DNA of 64,000 bases, from contig CADCXC010000037.1 in NCBI GenBank assembly GCA_902806595.1, positions 2,294,001 through 2,358,000 of the forward strand, given 5' to 3'. The notes beneath the pieces are model-generated. The model saw nothing but the letters and a program-made list of their open reading frames with translations. It was not told the DNA's origin and did not search any database. The stretch's first letter is position 1; each line of letters begins with the position of its first letter. Of the stretch, positions 36,037-48,566 are shown piece after piece. This DNA comes from Pyrenopolyporus hunteri. Its lineage: Eukaryota; Ascomycota; Sordariomycetes; Xylariales; Hypoxylaceae. The translations under genes were made by a program, and so were the position numbers.

Positions 36037-36692
36037 TGGGAGGTTGAGGGGGTGCCGATGCGGGTGCCTAGGTAGGTATCTTTATATATAGTACAGGCTG
36101 ATGAGCTGGTTGAGGGAGGGGAGTCTTGCATCCTGGCGATGCCGAGGTAATGGGATGGGGATAAGGAAATGATATTGGGAAGGATGAACGGGGACTGAAG
36201 ATATCGCTCGCTCATGGCATCTGGTATTGCTTGAACATAAAGCAGGAACTCAGGTGGTAGTTACTCTGATCTTGGGCACTTAACGGCTTACCTAACAAGG
36301 CATGGTTATATCAAATAAAAGGGTGAAAACTATCGTAGTAATTCAACTATCTACTCCGAAATACAGAGATATTACAAAACGGCTTCGGAGATCCCCATAA
36401 ACCCATCTATACGCGATATCTCCCAACCCAGCTCCACAATGCGCCATTTAATATGTACCTACATAGTCACAATCAGCAAACGCCTCATTATAGTACCTAC
36501 AGTACGAGCGCACAGAAACTGCGTTTTCAACACGCTAAACTAGCGCGCTGGGGCTGAGACATACATACATACCCCCCTATCACGGACCAATAGTTTCTCT
36601 CGCAATCAGCTAGTCATATATAAGGTGCAATAGTAAGCCGGCCGTCATCTCGCACCCGGCGACGGAAAAAGCGAAGATGGGCTAACGAATTG
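36037..36692. other. Intergenic interval before tRNA-Glu
   Basis: 656 bp with a CCTAGGTAGGTATC motif at 36067-36080 and otherwise unremarkable AT-rich DNA. No gene seen. Confidence 0.55.
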
Positions 36693-36764
36693 TCCGGTAT
36701 AGTGTAACGGCTAACATACCTCGTTTTCACCGAGGAGCTCGGGGTTCGATTCCCCGTACCGGAG
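36693..36764 (+). tRNA. tRNA-Glu (anticodon UUC)
   Basis: 72-nt cloverleaf. Acceptor stem TCCGGTA (36693-36699) pairs with TACCGGA (36757-36763), discriminator G. Anticodon arm CCTCG-TTTTCAC-CGAGG gives TTC. T-arm CGGGG-TTCGATT-CCCCG; B-box GGTTCGATTCC. No intron. A T-rich Pol III terminator (ATATTTTTG, then TTTTTT) follows. Confidence 0.96.
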
Positions 36765-37270
36765 TATATTTTTGTCTTTTTTCCTCCGTCTGTTTTTCTT
36801 TTCGTTCACTTATAAGAGAAATTTTCTCTATCAAGTTTACTTAGCTCGTGCGAACCTAGATTATATAGGTACGTATGTAGGTACCTAGGTAGTTAAGTAA
36901 ATTTTGGATAGAAGCTGCCTGTGAGGGTTCTAACTCTCCACTTATTTTTTTCCCCTTCTTTTTGCTGGACTTCAGAGCTTTAATATGACGTCATTGTGCT
37001 GTGTAGGTGCTTGCGATATATGCACCGCGTCCTCGAATACAAGTACAGAATAGCAGATTCGTTTTAGTAGTTTTTTATAGCAGACTCTCCTCTGCTGCTT
37101 CGCATTTAGATAGCTCTTCCTCAATTCCCCTGTTGTTAATTGCTGTATATTCCCGTGGCAAGCCGTATGTAGCACAAGTCCGGAGCATCAGCCACGAGAG
37201 ACCTCATCCCCTTCCTCTTAACTCCCCCCGACTCTCCCTCTGACTCTGGATCCTCCCCCCATTCTTCCTG
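36765..37270. other. Interval between tRNA-Glu and F-box-like gene 3' end
   Basis: 506 bp, starting with the tRNA terminator and carrying a TAGGTACGTATGTAGGTACC-type cluster (36865-36894). No gene seen. Confidence 0.55.
36865..36894. repeat. TACCTAGGTA palindrome cluster
   Basis: TAGGTACGTATGTAGGTACC then TAGGTAG; dispersed motif family, 100 bp downstream of tRNA-Glu. Confidence 0.75.
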
Positions 37271-38723
37271 TCACTCCTCCTCTTGATCATCCGACTCGTC
37301 ACCCCACCACTTGGTCGTTGCCGGGTTAACTACAGCGGGGTTCCCGGCAGGGTATCTCCGCTTGAGGTCCTCCCCCCAGAGCCGGAAGGTTTCCGCGTCC
37401 CAGAACGTTATTTCCGGGTACCACTCGTCTACGTTGCCGCACCCGAAGAAAAGCTCCGGCCCTATTTCCCGAAAACGGTCGAGCGTTTCCATGTCTATAG
37501 CCGTTGGGTCTGGCTGGAAGGCAGTCTCGCGGTGATGGTTGTCTTCCATGTGCCGCTCTTTCGTGAAGAACTGTCTCCCAATTCTTTGACCGTCTGGCGG
37601 TAATACCGCCAGGAACTTCCGGTATTCGGTGTGCACAGCGTATCTTCTCGGCGGCTGACCAACCTTCCAGTCCATCCATTGGCTAAGGTTAACCATGCCA
37701 GTGCAATAGGCGAATAGCCAGGGTTTGTGGTCGAGAGCCACGTACGTGTCCGTGTATAACCCATCATCTGGGATGCAGTTACATTCATCATCACAGACAA
37801 TATCAACCTTGATACCAAGTTTACAGGCCTTCGTGTACTCCAGGTTAGTGAGCGCTACCAGCTTCGATCAGTACAGACCTCTTAATACGCGAGTGGTAAC
37901 TTGCGAAGTTCTATTATTGCACGTACCGTCAATTAGGCACATCTTAAATGACACTGCCATCCTCTTTGCTTGCTCCTTTTCCTCCCTTGAAAAGGCTCCC
38001 CAGTACCTGAGTGCCCATTCGTCGTGCGGGGCCTCCCAGAGAAGGTCGCTGTCCGGCTCCGGCATTCGGTGAAACAGGTTTGTCGCTGTCTCAATCATAA
38101 AGCATGCTCGCCGCTCTCTAGCGGCCTCAGTCTCGGTTGCCTCGTTGTCTGGGTAGTATCTCCTAAAACTGCACCATTCAAGAGCCCCGTTACTCCTGAT
38201 TAGGTCAGTCGCATGTAAGAGTTCCGGCAGTGATTTAGCGATGTCCATTGTGAAGTATGATGCCGGATACGGACCAGTCCTCCAGATATAGTCCTCGAAG
38301 AACTTCTCTACGGAGACGCTATCGGTGGGGTCCACGGAGCGAGACGCGATTGCCATGATCCCGAGCTTGTAGGAGGAGCCGAGATGATGGAGGGTATAAT
38401 CCTTGAAGATTGTGGCCTCATTCACGCGGAAGATCCACGCGGCTTGGCGGCAGGTCCCAATCGTCGCCTTAAGGTCTTCGAGGCTGTCCATGCTCGAGAG
38501 GATTTCCATAATCATCTCCACCGGGAAGCGGGCAAAGAAATCCTTTTTCTTTGCCATCTTGACGTGATCTGGGGAGCTTTTAGTATAGAGTTCCAACGGC
38601 AATCAGAGTAACAATTACACAGGCCTAGTCGAATATATATAACGTCTATCACTAATCAGAAAGTTTCTTACCAGCTGCTGGACGAACTCGATGTTCTTCC
38701 GTTTCCGTAATGTGAGAAGACAT
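37271..38723 (-). CDS. F-box-like protein, unrecognised subfamily
   Basis: Proposed exons 38723..38672, 38568..37927 and 37854..37271 join in frame to 425 residues. The second junction yields ALTNLEYTKACKLGIKVDIV and is well supported (GTACGT donor, CTAAC...TAG alternatives checked). The segment DFFARFPVEMIMEILSSMDS followed by a leucine/cysteine helix (LEDLKATIGTCRQAAWIF) resembles the F-box of fungal SCF substrate adaptors. The rest is a Trp- and acid-rich domain seen in many uncharacterised fungal proteins. A DDECNCIPDDG Cys-rich loop and an acidic C terminus (DESDDQEEE) are notable. A simpler start at ATG 38557 would drop exon 1 and the first few residues of exon 2. Confidence 0.72.
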
Positions 38724-39242
38724 CTTGTTTGGCAATGTGATGCTGATACGGGACGGGTGTATTTGAAAGTTGGATGGCTAGGTACCGGTAGCAAGTAGAA
38801 TCGCCGATTCAGAGCGCAAAGTCCCTGTGCAATGATAAATGACTAGAATGCTATTAGATAGAGGGATATGATACTGCGGAGGAGGAGAGTAGTGATGGGA
38901 GGGAATCTACCGTCGAAGCCGCCGAGGATGTTGAAGCTGCCGTTGTCTGGTAGGGCAGTACTGGAATATTCACATATGACGAAGGTGATAATATGCACCG
39001 AAAAGCGGTAACGGCGAACGAGTGTGCTGAAAGGTTGGTAAGATACCTATGGTAAGTAGATGTACGATCGACGTCGTGTTATGATCTAAGGTTTCTATCG
39101 ACTGACGGTTGGTAATGATATCCCGTCTGTGAAGATGTCTGGTGAGGTGGGATTGGGAGAAGGTAACTGGAAGATGCAACGTGTTTGAATAGATGTTGAT
39201 TTGTGCTAGAAATCAGAATTGCGAATTGTCGGTACGCGCACG

Positions 39243-39270
39243 CTACCTACCTACCTAGGTACCTAGTACT
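39243..39270. repeat. TACCTAGGTA palindrome cluster
   Basis: TACCTACCTACCTAGGTACC then TAGTAC; dispersed motif family. Confidence 0.8.
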
Positions 39271-39737
39271 TTATAGGTCGAGGAACGCTAGCCGGAGTAT
39301 CTACGCAAGTTTCGTAGAAGGAAGTCGCGTCGAGGCAATATTCCTCGCAAACCCCTAGGTATTTAACCATAAAGATTATATGGTACAACTAAGCTAACCC
39401 GGCATGTCACTGCCTAACCGGCGAAGAGATTGGTATTTTTTTTTTTAATTCTTTTTTTTAAAAAAACTGACGTCGCTAAGTCTAAAGGGGTGAGGTGGCT
39501 GATATATACGCCGACATCTACCATGTATACACCCCGTGGAAGTATTATGTTGAGTACCTCTAGGTAGACTTGAGCAATTATGTACCTACGTGTAAGTGTC
39601 CCTTATTTACCATAAAAGGCCTATGATCTGAAAAGGGCAGATATCTTGTATAAGTGATAGTTTTTTCGCTTTGGTATAGCGTGAGGGGGATCAGGACGTG
39701 CGAAGGTGATCCGTGATTATAAGGGAAGATGGAAAGA

Positions 39738-39755
39738 TACCTACCTAGGTACCCA
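39738..39755. repeat. TACCTAGGTA palindrome cluster
   Basis: ATACCTACCTAGGTACCC; dispersed motif family. Confidence 0.7.
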
Positions 39756-40032
39756 GGTGTCTGGTATGTTGTACGATTCCAAGCCAAAGACAGGCAAGTA
39801 TTCCTCAATCTAAGTGAGCAGAGTGTAGATCATTGATAGAACAAATAGTGTTCGAGGCAATCAAACATCGGGCTAGGAGCGCCAACAATGAATTGTTGCA
39901 GAGCCAGAACTAAGTCCTTGTTATGAACAGCAAGACTCCCCCCGAAGGTCCAGGCCGGCATATAAGCCAGGCGATGATAGTTGCCTCTCCAAGGCTCCAA
40001 ACGCATTCCCCGCTAGAACTTTCTTCTCTGAC

Positions 40033-40039
40033 TGACTCA
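40033..40039. promoter_or_regulatory. Gcn4/CPC1-type site TGACTCA
   Basis: Perfect heptamer 90 bp upstream of the small ORF at 40129; function inferred. Confidence 0.35.
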
Positions 40040-40128
40040 TATCTAACTATTTAACACCCATCGGTTCTCGATCAAAAAAGATCTCACAGAACAATCCACC
40101 GGAACTTCTTCGCCATCCACACGCAAAC

Positions 40129-40443
40129 ATGTCTCAAGAGAACGCTGGTTCTTCTTCTACTACGGCCTGGCACGAGCCGAAACCTGTCTTTCCTCACCAC
40201 ATCCCACTACCGGACGTCCTGCGCTGGTGGCGCCTGAACTACTGCGAGGCCGCCCGGGAGAAGCGGGAATACACCTCCGTTAGCTGTGAGTACGACTACG
40301 TCGGAACCCGCGGCTGCGGCCCGGCGTGCGCCACCGAGAACACGGCAACTCCGACTCCGGGCGCGAACACCGGCTCGCAGGATGTCGATGAAGTACGCGA
40401 TGCTTTAGAGAATATGTGGCCTACGGAGAAGAAGGAGGGATAG
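40129..40443 (+). CDS. Small unrecognised protein (104 aa)
   Basis: Single-exon ORF with a good start context (CAAACATGTC). It is preceded by a pyrimidine-rich leader, a TATA-like box near 39958 and a TGACTCA motif. The protein has no signal peptide or membrane segment. Its central part is Trp/Cys-containing (LPDVLRWWRLNYCEAAREKR, then CEYDYVGTRGCGPAC), and the C terminus is acidic (DVDEVRDALENMWPTEKKEG). Codon third positions are GC-rich, like the recognised genes nearby. No family recognised; a real short gene is plausible but not proven. Confidence 0.5.
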   Translation: MSQENAGSSSTTAWHEPKPVFPHHIPLPDVLRWWRLNYCEAAREKREYTSVSCEYDYVGTRGCGPACATENTATPTPGANTGSQDVDEVRDALENMWPTEKKEG

Positions 40444-41179
40444 TTGCGTGGATACGAATGCGCATACCACTTGCTAAGAGGACAGGGAGGCGATGGGTGA
40501 GATAGGATCAGCGGCTAAGACATCGAGTTGCCACCGGGCAGCCGGGACTCACATAGATATATGTAAGATGCCTTAGAGCTAGATTCTAGTGAAAAGTTCA
40601 TATCGACTTGCTACCGGACCATCCCCCCTTTTCGTCCCCCAACACGATGGAACAATACAGGCCCCCGGGACCTAGTTAAGAAAATAAATAAAACCCCCGA
40701 ATCCCCCCAAAAGGGGATCTTAAATATGATACCTTCAGTAAATAGATAATATACTTCAAATTTATACAGAACCGGATTATTGTTCCGTTCGATTTGTGCG
40801 TGGTGATTGTAGTGTAATCTGAACCTCACCCCAATCAGCTTCGACTAAGAGATTGTACCTACGAAGGCCTATTGCGATAGTTTTGAGTTATAACACTAAC
40901 GGTAGAAATAGAAACCATGTTTCCCTATTCCTCCGCGACCCAACCACCATATTCGCTCTGTACGTGTTCATCCAAGGAAGATTGCGCTCGCGATAAATCT
41001 CATTCTGCAGAACTACCCCGCCTAGAAGTGAGGTTCGCCATATGACTAAGCAGGAGAGGTGGCGGAAATAGTCGGCCCAACCAGCAAAGGCTATATAAAG
41101 CAAAATAGCAAACCATTTGCTAACAGCTGTCCCTCGGGAGGAGGTCCACTTCCTCTCAGAGTAAGCTCAATACCCCACC
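40444..41179. other. Intergenic interval before tRNA-Tyr
   Basis: 736 bp of AT-rich DNA with no supported gene. Confidence 0.6.
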
Positions 41180-41267
41180 CCCTTGGTGGTCTAGTTGGTT
41201 ATGGCGTTCGGCTGTAATTGTCACAATTGTTACCGAAATGTCGCTGGTTCGATTCCGGCCCGAGGGA
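41180..41267 (+). tRNA. tRNA-Tyr (anticodon GUA) with 14-nt intron
   Basis: Acceptor stem CCCTTGG (41180-41186) pairs with CCGAGGG (41260-41266), discriminator A. Anticodon stem TTCGG (41207-41211) pairs with CCGAA (41233-41237). The loop reads C-T-GTA-A before a 14-nt intron (41218-41231) at the canonical position after base 37. T-arm GCTGG-TTCGATT-CCGGC. Removing the intron gives a normal 74-nt tRNA. A T8 terminator follows. Confidence 0.92.
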
Positions 41268-41957
41268 TCATTTACTTTTTGCATTTTTTTTATACCTCGA
41301 ACGAAAATTTCTTCTCGGAGTGAGTTGCGATGGCGATACTTAGTGATACTTGATCATATGTATATTCTCTTGCTCCTCCTTCACTTGGCATCTAGCCTGT
41401 GATGGGCGAGATACCTATTTTTGTGATCAAAGATGCTCATGTCTTAGATTCTCAATAGGGTAGATATCTATTAGATCTCTTTTCTGAACATCATTCCTCT
41501 CTTCTACTTCGTTCCTAATTTTCTTCTATCCCTTCGAATGCTTTATGTAAGCCTATTCTAGCTAGATCTGGCATTCGCCTATGCTTGCATGGATTCCCTT
41601 TACCTAAGAGTATATATCATTCAGAGCAGTAATTATCATAGAACTTTACCTTATATTAAAACTCACGGATGAGGCTCCCGAGTATCTCTATATCGTTTGG
41701 GGTTCTTTATGGGCTCTAGACGCAACTGCTGCGCCGGTAAGGCGGTATGGCGCCTAGTGCCGAAGCTCGGTGGAATGACATCTAAGACAAATCACGAATA
41801 GGATACGGCTTCATATTGCGTCAGTCAAACACATACCTCATCAAAGTGGATCACACGGCACAGTAGACTTGAAAGATCAGTGTCAGCAATGTATTATTAA
41901 CTGATGGTAAGTGTACAATAAGGGAGAAGCACCTTTAATATGCAGTCTGTTGCGCGA
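41268..41957. other. Interval between tRNA-Tyr and Snu66 3' end
   Basis: 690 bp, beginning with a T-rich Pol III terminator; otherwise AT-rich with no gene seen. Confidence 0.6.
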
Positions 41958-43916
41958 TCACGCAAGTCGAACACCAGCCTCCTTGCGCTTCTTGGTCTGC
42001 TGGGCCGTCGCGGAACTCATGCCGACGTTCTGGCTGGCGTCCAGCATGCTCTGCGCCTCGCGTCGTTTCTCGTCCTCGATCTTCTTTAGTCGCTTGTCCG
42101 TCTTGCCCTTGCCGCTTCCCTTGCCGTGGAACTGGTGGCTGAGATGCTTGAACGCCTCTTTCTGGTCCAACGACCGGCCGTATTCGTCGTGATACTTCAA
42201 CTCCACATTAGGCTTATACCCCTTGTTGAATAGGTCGACGAGCTGCCGTGATGTTTGCTGGTCGCGGATGTTGTTCTGTTGTCGCGCCCACTCCTCTCTT
42301 TCACGGACCGACATCCTGTCGAGCCTACCGCTATTACGATCTCGTTCGCGCTGGTTACGGGCTTCCTGCTCGATCTCTGCCAACTTCCGTCGCTTCTCGG
42401 CGAGGAACAGTTGCTGCTGACGCTGGGCTTCGTTGAGTTCGGCGGCACCGGATTCCTTTAAGAGCTGGCGTTCCTTTAGAAGTTGGAGTGTTGCGCCGAT
42501 TCCCGACCCGATGGTCTTCTCTTCATCAACACCTATGATAGCCGTCTCTGCTATGGTTGATGTCTCGCGCTTGGCTCTATCGTGCTCGACATCATATCCG
42601 TCCTTCATCGGCTCGTCTTCGTCGGAGCCATCTTCCATCGCAGTAACAGGCGCCTCTCGAGGCGATTTAGGCTTGCGCGGCTTGCGATCTTCGATGTCTT
42701 CCTTCTTCAGACTTGAAACGAACTCCGAGATCTCATCTAGTACGAGACCACCTTCTTGGGAGCCGTTGGCCTCATCAACTTCTGGTGTCTGGGCCTCCTC
42801 TCGTAATTGCCGTGCTATATCCTCAGGCCTTATCTTCTTCCGCTTCTTTAATGCGTCCCTCCTTTGGGCGGCTAGAGTAGCCTGGAGATCTTCGTCATCG
42901 GCAAACGTTGTGTCTTCGGTCTTGCGTTTCCTGCTGACGAAACCGGCACCCGAATCTATGTCCATCGACTGGTCTTGCTCCGTTGATGGTAAAGGAAAGA
43001 TGTCGTCGTCGTCCAGTGGCCGTTGTCTTGTCGGCTTCGATTTCTTCTTCTTGGGTTTCTTGACTTTGATCTCTGAAATGTCCAAGTAATCCGAAGCCGG
43101 TTGATCCTCTTTTAGAACATCGAGACTGATCTTCTGTCTTTGCCCGCCCTGGAGTTGACCATCTAGGTCGTTATTCTGTATAGTGTTCCCGAACCCATCT
43201 AACGTAAACGCCTTGCTCTTTTTACCCTCGATTTCTTCATCGTACTGGGCAAGGAGACTACGCTCACCGGTCTCGTCGTTCGCATGAGGATCATACACAG
43301 GCTTCTTCTTCTTTAGTTCGAGCTTCTTATCAAGCTTCTCTCGTTCTCTCAGATTGATATTTTCGAGTTCGTCGCCCTCCTCCTCCCCTAAGACACCCGT
43401 GTCCTTGAGGGTTAGAATCTGCTCTTCTCCATCCTCGAACGCACCGATCTCATGTCCGACTTTGACGCCTGCAAGGTCTTTGGACGTGTATTGAATAGCT
43501 GCCGCCGCCGCCGCTTCGGCGGCAGCTAGTTCCTCCTCTAGTTTCCGCGCCTTTTCGATTTGCTTTTGTCGCTTCTTCTGACTGATCAACCACGATTTGG
43601 TATCGATGTCGGCATCATCGTCGGCTTCGCCCAGACCTTTTCCTTGAAGAGTTTCGTGGCGCTTGGCAGCGTCGCGGGCCTTTTTGATAGCGGCAGCCTT
43701 CTCTTCGCGCTTCTTCCTGGCTTCTTCGGCATCCCTAGCCTTCTTGTAGTTATCGTATGCGGCCCCTTCTCGAGATTCGAGGGTGCTACCAGCATCTTCA
43801 TTACTAGCAGATGATTTGTCTTTAAACTGAGGGCCGCTTGCGCCGGGAACAGGTAAAGGCTTCATGCCTAGTGAGACGCGGAGACGATTCGTCTCCTCTA
43901 TCGCTGCGGCGTCCAT
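41958..43916 (-). CDS. SNU66: U4/U6.U5 tri-snRNP protein Snu66 / SART-1 family
   Basis: Intronless, 652 residues. SART-1/Snu66 is a tri-snRNP scaffold needed for spliceosome activation. Evidence: N-terminal IEETNRLRVSLGMKPLPVPG, the highly charged coiled-coil region (AAAIKKARDAAKRHETLQGK), VGHEIGAFEDGEEQILTLKD, the KPVYDPHANDE element, GSGIGATLQLLKERQLLKES, and the conserved C-terminal block PNVELKYHDEYGRSLDQKEA with FKHLSHQFHGKGSGKGK. Length and domain order fit fungal members. The start is the first ATG after a stop, and MDAAAIEETNRLR matches the family N terminus. Confidence 0.95.
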   Translation of the reverse strand: MDAAAIEETNRLRVSLGMKPLPVPGASGPQFKDKSSASNEDAGSTLESREGAAYDNYKKARDAEEARKKREEKAAAIKKARDAAKRHETLQGKGLGEADDDADIDTKSWLISQKKRQKQIEKARKLEEELAAAEAAAAAAIQYTSKDLAGVKVGHEIGAFEDGEEQILTLKDTGVLGEEEGDELENINLREREKLDKKLELKKKKPVYDPHANDETGERSLLAQYDEEIEGKKSKAFTLDGFGNTIQNNDLDGQLQGGQRQKISLDVLKEDQPASDYLDISEIKVKKPKKKKSKPTRQRPLDDDDIFPLPSTEQDQSMDIDSGAGFVSRKRKTEDTTFADDEDLQATLAAQRRDALKKRKKIRPEDIARQLREEAQTPEVDEANGSQEGGLVLDEISEFVSSLKKEDIEDRKPRKPKSPREAPVTAMEDGSDEDEPMKDGYDVEHDRAKRETSTIAETAIIGVDEEKTIGSGIGATLQLLKERQLLKESGAAELNEAQRQQQLFLAEKRRKLAEIEQEARNQRERDRNSGRLDRMSVREREEWARQQNNIRDQQTSRQLVDLFNKGYKPNVELKYHDEYGRSLDQKEAFKHLSHQFHGKGSGKGKTDKRLKKIEDEKRREAQSMLDASQNVGMSSATAQQTKKRKEAGVRLA

Positions 43917-44102
43917 AGTGGAATTTGGTGGCGCAGCCGCGGAGAACTCGTTATTATATGATTCCGACAGCGGCTAGGTAAGAGATTCCGATGCTTGATC
44001 AACCGCGATGTTGTTTGGGGCTTCTACACAAGCCCTAAGATGTGAGAACAATCGATGACAAGAACATTGAAAGATTGAAAGATTGAAGGATTGACCCGTC
44101 AG

Positions 44103-44150
44103 AGGTACCCAGGTACTTTGTATAATCCATATAGGTACTTGGGTACCTAC
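44103..44150. repeat. GGTACC/TAGGTAC repeat cluster
   Basis: AGGTACCCAGGTAC and TATAGGTACTTGGGTACCTA; degenerate members of the dispersed motif upstream of SNU66. Confidence 0.65.
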
Positions 44151-46249
44151 ATAAAGCCACACATATGAAGCACGCACCCAGATGGTCGGTGCGTTCTATG
44201 AAATAAGCCACCGCCCCACTTTCCAATTAGCCTCGAAGAAATAAATTCTAAATTTTCGCAGTCAAAAATTTCTTCTTCCTTCTCTTTACACAATCACGGA
44301 TCTGTGCCCGGTCGTCCTCTGTTCGCCCTGCGAATTCAGAGTCGATGGCCGAGGCAGCTCGAATCACATATGGAAGCCATCTCATCTCTACGGTGATTAT
44401 CCAATCGACAGGTCCCAGAATAAGGAGCAGGTTTGGAAAGCTTAGTTCGCCGTCAAAAGCTGAGCTTCGTGGACCAAACTTGGCTCCAAGGCTTATATTT
44501 CAGACCCTTATTCCGAGATCATTGATCTATGAGGTCGGGGAAAACCATAAGTTCACCTACATACTTTCGAATTTCTGCTAGATCGCTGCCTTCCACGGTG
44601 GCTATCGCGCCACCTAAGAAGTGATGTTAGTTAAAAAGCTATCGAAGACGCATGTTGACTTGTTTTATCGAGTAGGATATAGTTGATAGCCTTTCTTCCC
44701 TCGAACGTCTCGTGCGCCTACTACGCGAACCTTGCCTTAGGTAGTCTACTGCAGAGTGCTATCGCAGTCCCTATATATACGTAGGATGGCAAAGATTTGA
44801 ACAAGGAAGTCTTGCACAATCTACTTCGGCCTCTTTGCGGATAGACTAGTCACTCACCGAAGATACCGACGTCGTAATCCGAGTCTATTCGCAATGTGAT
44901 CAATGGAATCCATTGTGGGAATGTCAGGATATAAGTTTAATCCCATGATTTGTTACGTTAGACGGCGAGGGTCATATATCATTGGACGTTTGTTTCCGGG
45001 TTATATTTACTATGGAAAAGGCTCGCAGCGCGTTTTTGGCAAGTTCGTCTTGCGGACCGATAAGTTATAAAGCTGCCCAGTCATAGGCATTAACGCGACC
45101 TATAGTTTAGCCACCCTGGGGCTAGAAGCTGCTCAAGCGTCTTGACGAGTCGGTGGGTTGAGGTATATTATATGCTGATATAGGATGGCGTAATGCATAA
45201 TTTGAGAATATAGCCCGCCCAGCTTGTTAATGCAGGCCGACAGAGCTATATGCGTCTGGCACGTAGTCGGGATTCGGCGTAGATTACTAAATTCATACTC
45301 TGGAGTGGCCTTATTCGACTTCTTGACCTCCGAGGTAGGCTATGGGTAGGTCCGAATAGATTTCGAGCCTTGCCCAGTCTTTCATGATCATTCTGCATGT
45401 GGTCCGTATGTTTATGCCCTCATAAGTTTTATTCGATACCAGGCTGTAGGATTCCATACCTCGAAAGCAAAGTAAGGGCATACGGTCTAAGTATTCTAAA
45501 TATCCCAGTAATATAGGTAGGTATCCAATATTCTGGGAGCCTAAGTTTATAATTATATAATACTCAACGGCTTACAGCTCGCACAATCTTACAAGATACG
45601 TATCGTGCTGGGATAGGCGGTTGGCATCGACCATATGACCTCTGAGATGTGAAAGTGGGCTCTTCCCCCTTGCATATACGTACCTGGCGCCTACTCCAAC
45701 CCCTAAGAATGCGGAGAAGAGCCCTCCCCCGCACTGCCGCCCATTGCCGTCCTCTGGGGTCACTTCCACTTTCTCTGGGGTCGCGACGGGAACCCTTTTA
45801 CATATTTCAATTCTAATCCAGCCTCTAGCCAACGCCGTCCATGTTTATTATCCTAGCTACCCCTGGTTCTCTCAGGGGTGCATGGCCGAATCCGTTCATT
45901 CCGTATGCATGCTACTTACAGCTTCTGGAGATATCCCCAGAGCGGCCCGATTCTAGATCACCGAGTTGAAGCTTGGTTGGCTGCTGTTAGCCACCGAACC
46001 TTGGGACTAAACCGCTTCCGCGCCCACGTCATCTAATTTTTAAGCGGAGTTTGTTTTCGTGACGTAGCATTGGCCCCGTTAAACACCGCCAGGCCAGTTC
46101 ACCCGGGCCAGCCTGGCACGCCCTATCGACCGAGGAGTACCGCCGGGGTAGCTGAGATTCGGTCCTACATATTCTCTCAGTGTAGCAGCCGGTCAGCTAT
46201 CCAAAAGAGGCATAGAAGCTTCATCACGATGCTCCTGGAAAGCTTCAAA

Positions 46250-46257
46250 TATAAAAG
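46250..46257 (+). promoter_or_regulatory. TATA box of the glucoamylase gene
   Basis: TATAAAAG 92 bp upstream of the ATG at 46342. Transcription starting about 30 bp downstream would begin after the in-frame ATG at 46273, which argues for 46342 as the translation start. Confidence 0.6.
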
Positions 46258-46260
46258 TAA

Positions 46261-48387
<2,127 letters not shown>

Positions 48388-48566
48388 GCCAATTGATTGG
48401 CTAAGACTAAACTAATGTTATGAGGATATCTTACGGCGGTTAGACAGGACGCGCTGATAGATTGGAGTAGCTAGTATATTAGCTCTAGGAGCTGGATCTA
48501 TCTAAGGAATGGTAGAATGCTCAGGCGTTTTTCTCGAGAATTTTGAACTGATAAAGAAGCAATCAA

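Larger units (their letters stand above)
38724..40128. other. Intergenic interval upstream of small ORF
   Basis: 1.4 kb without a supported gene. Contains TACCTAGGTA clusters at 39243-39270 and 39738-39755, T-runs near 39434-39460, a CATATAAG TATA-like box near 39958 and TGACTCA at 40033-40039, the last two upstream of the 40129 ORF. Confidence 0.5.

Noticed and set aside
41180..41267. tRNA-Asn (GTT) reading of the intron-containing tRNA
   Set aside because: Pairing of TTCGG with CCGAA and the standard intron position after base 37 give GTA (Tyr).
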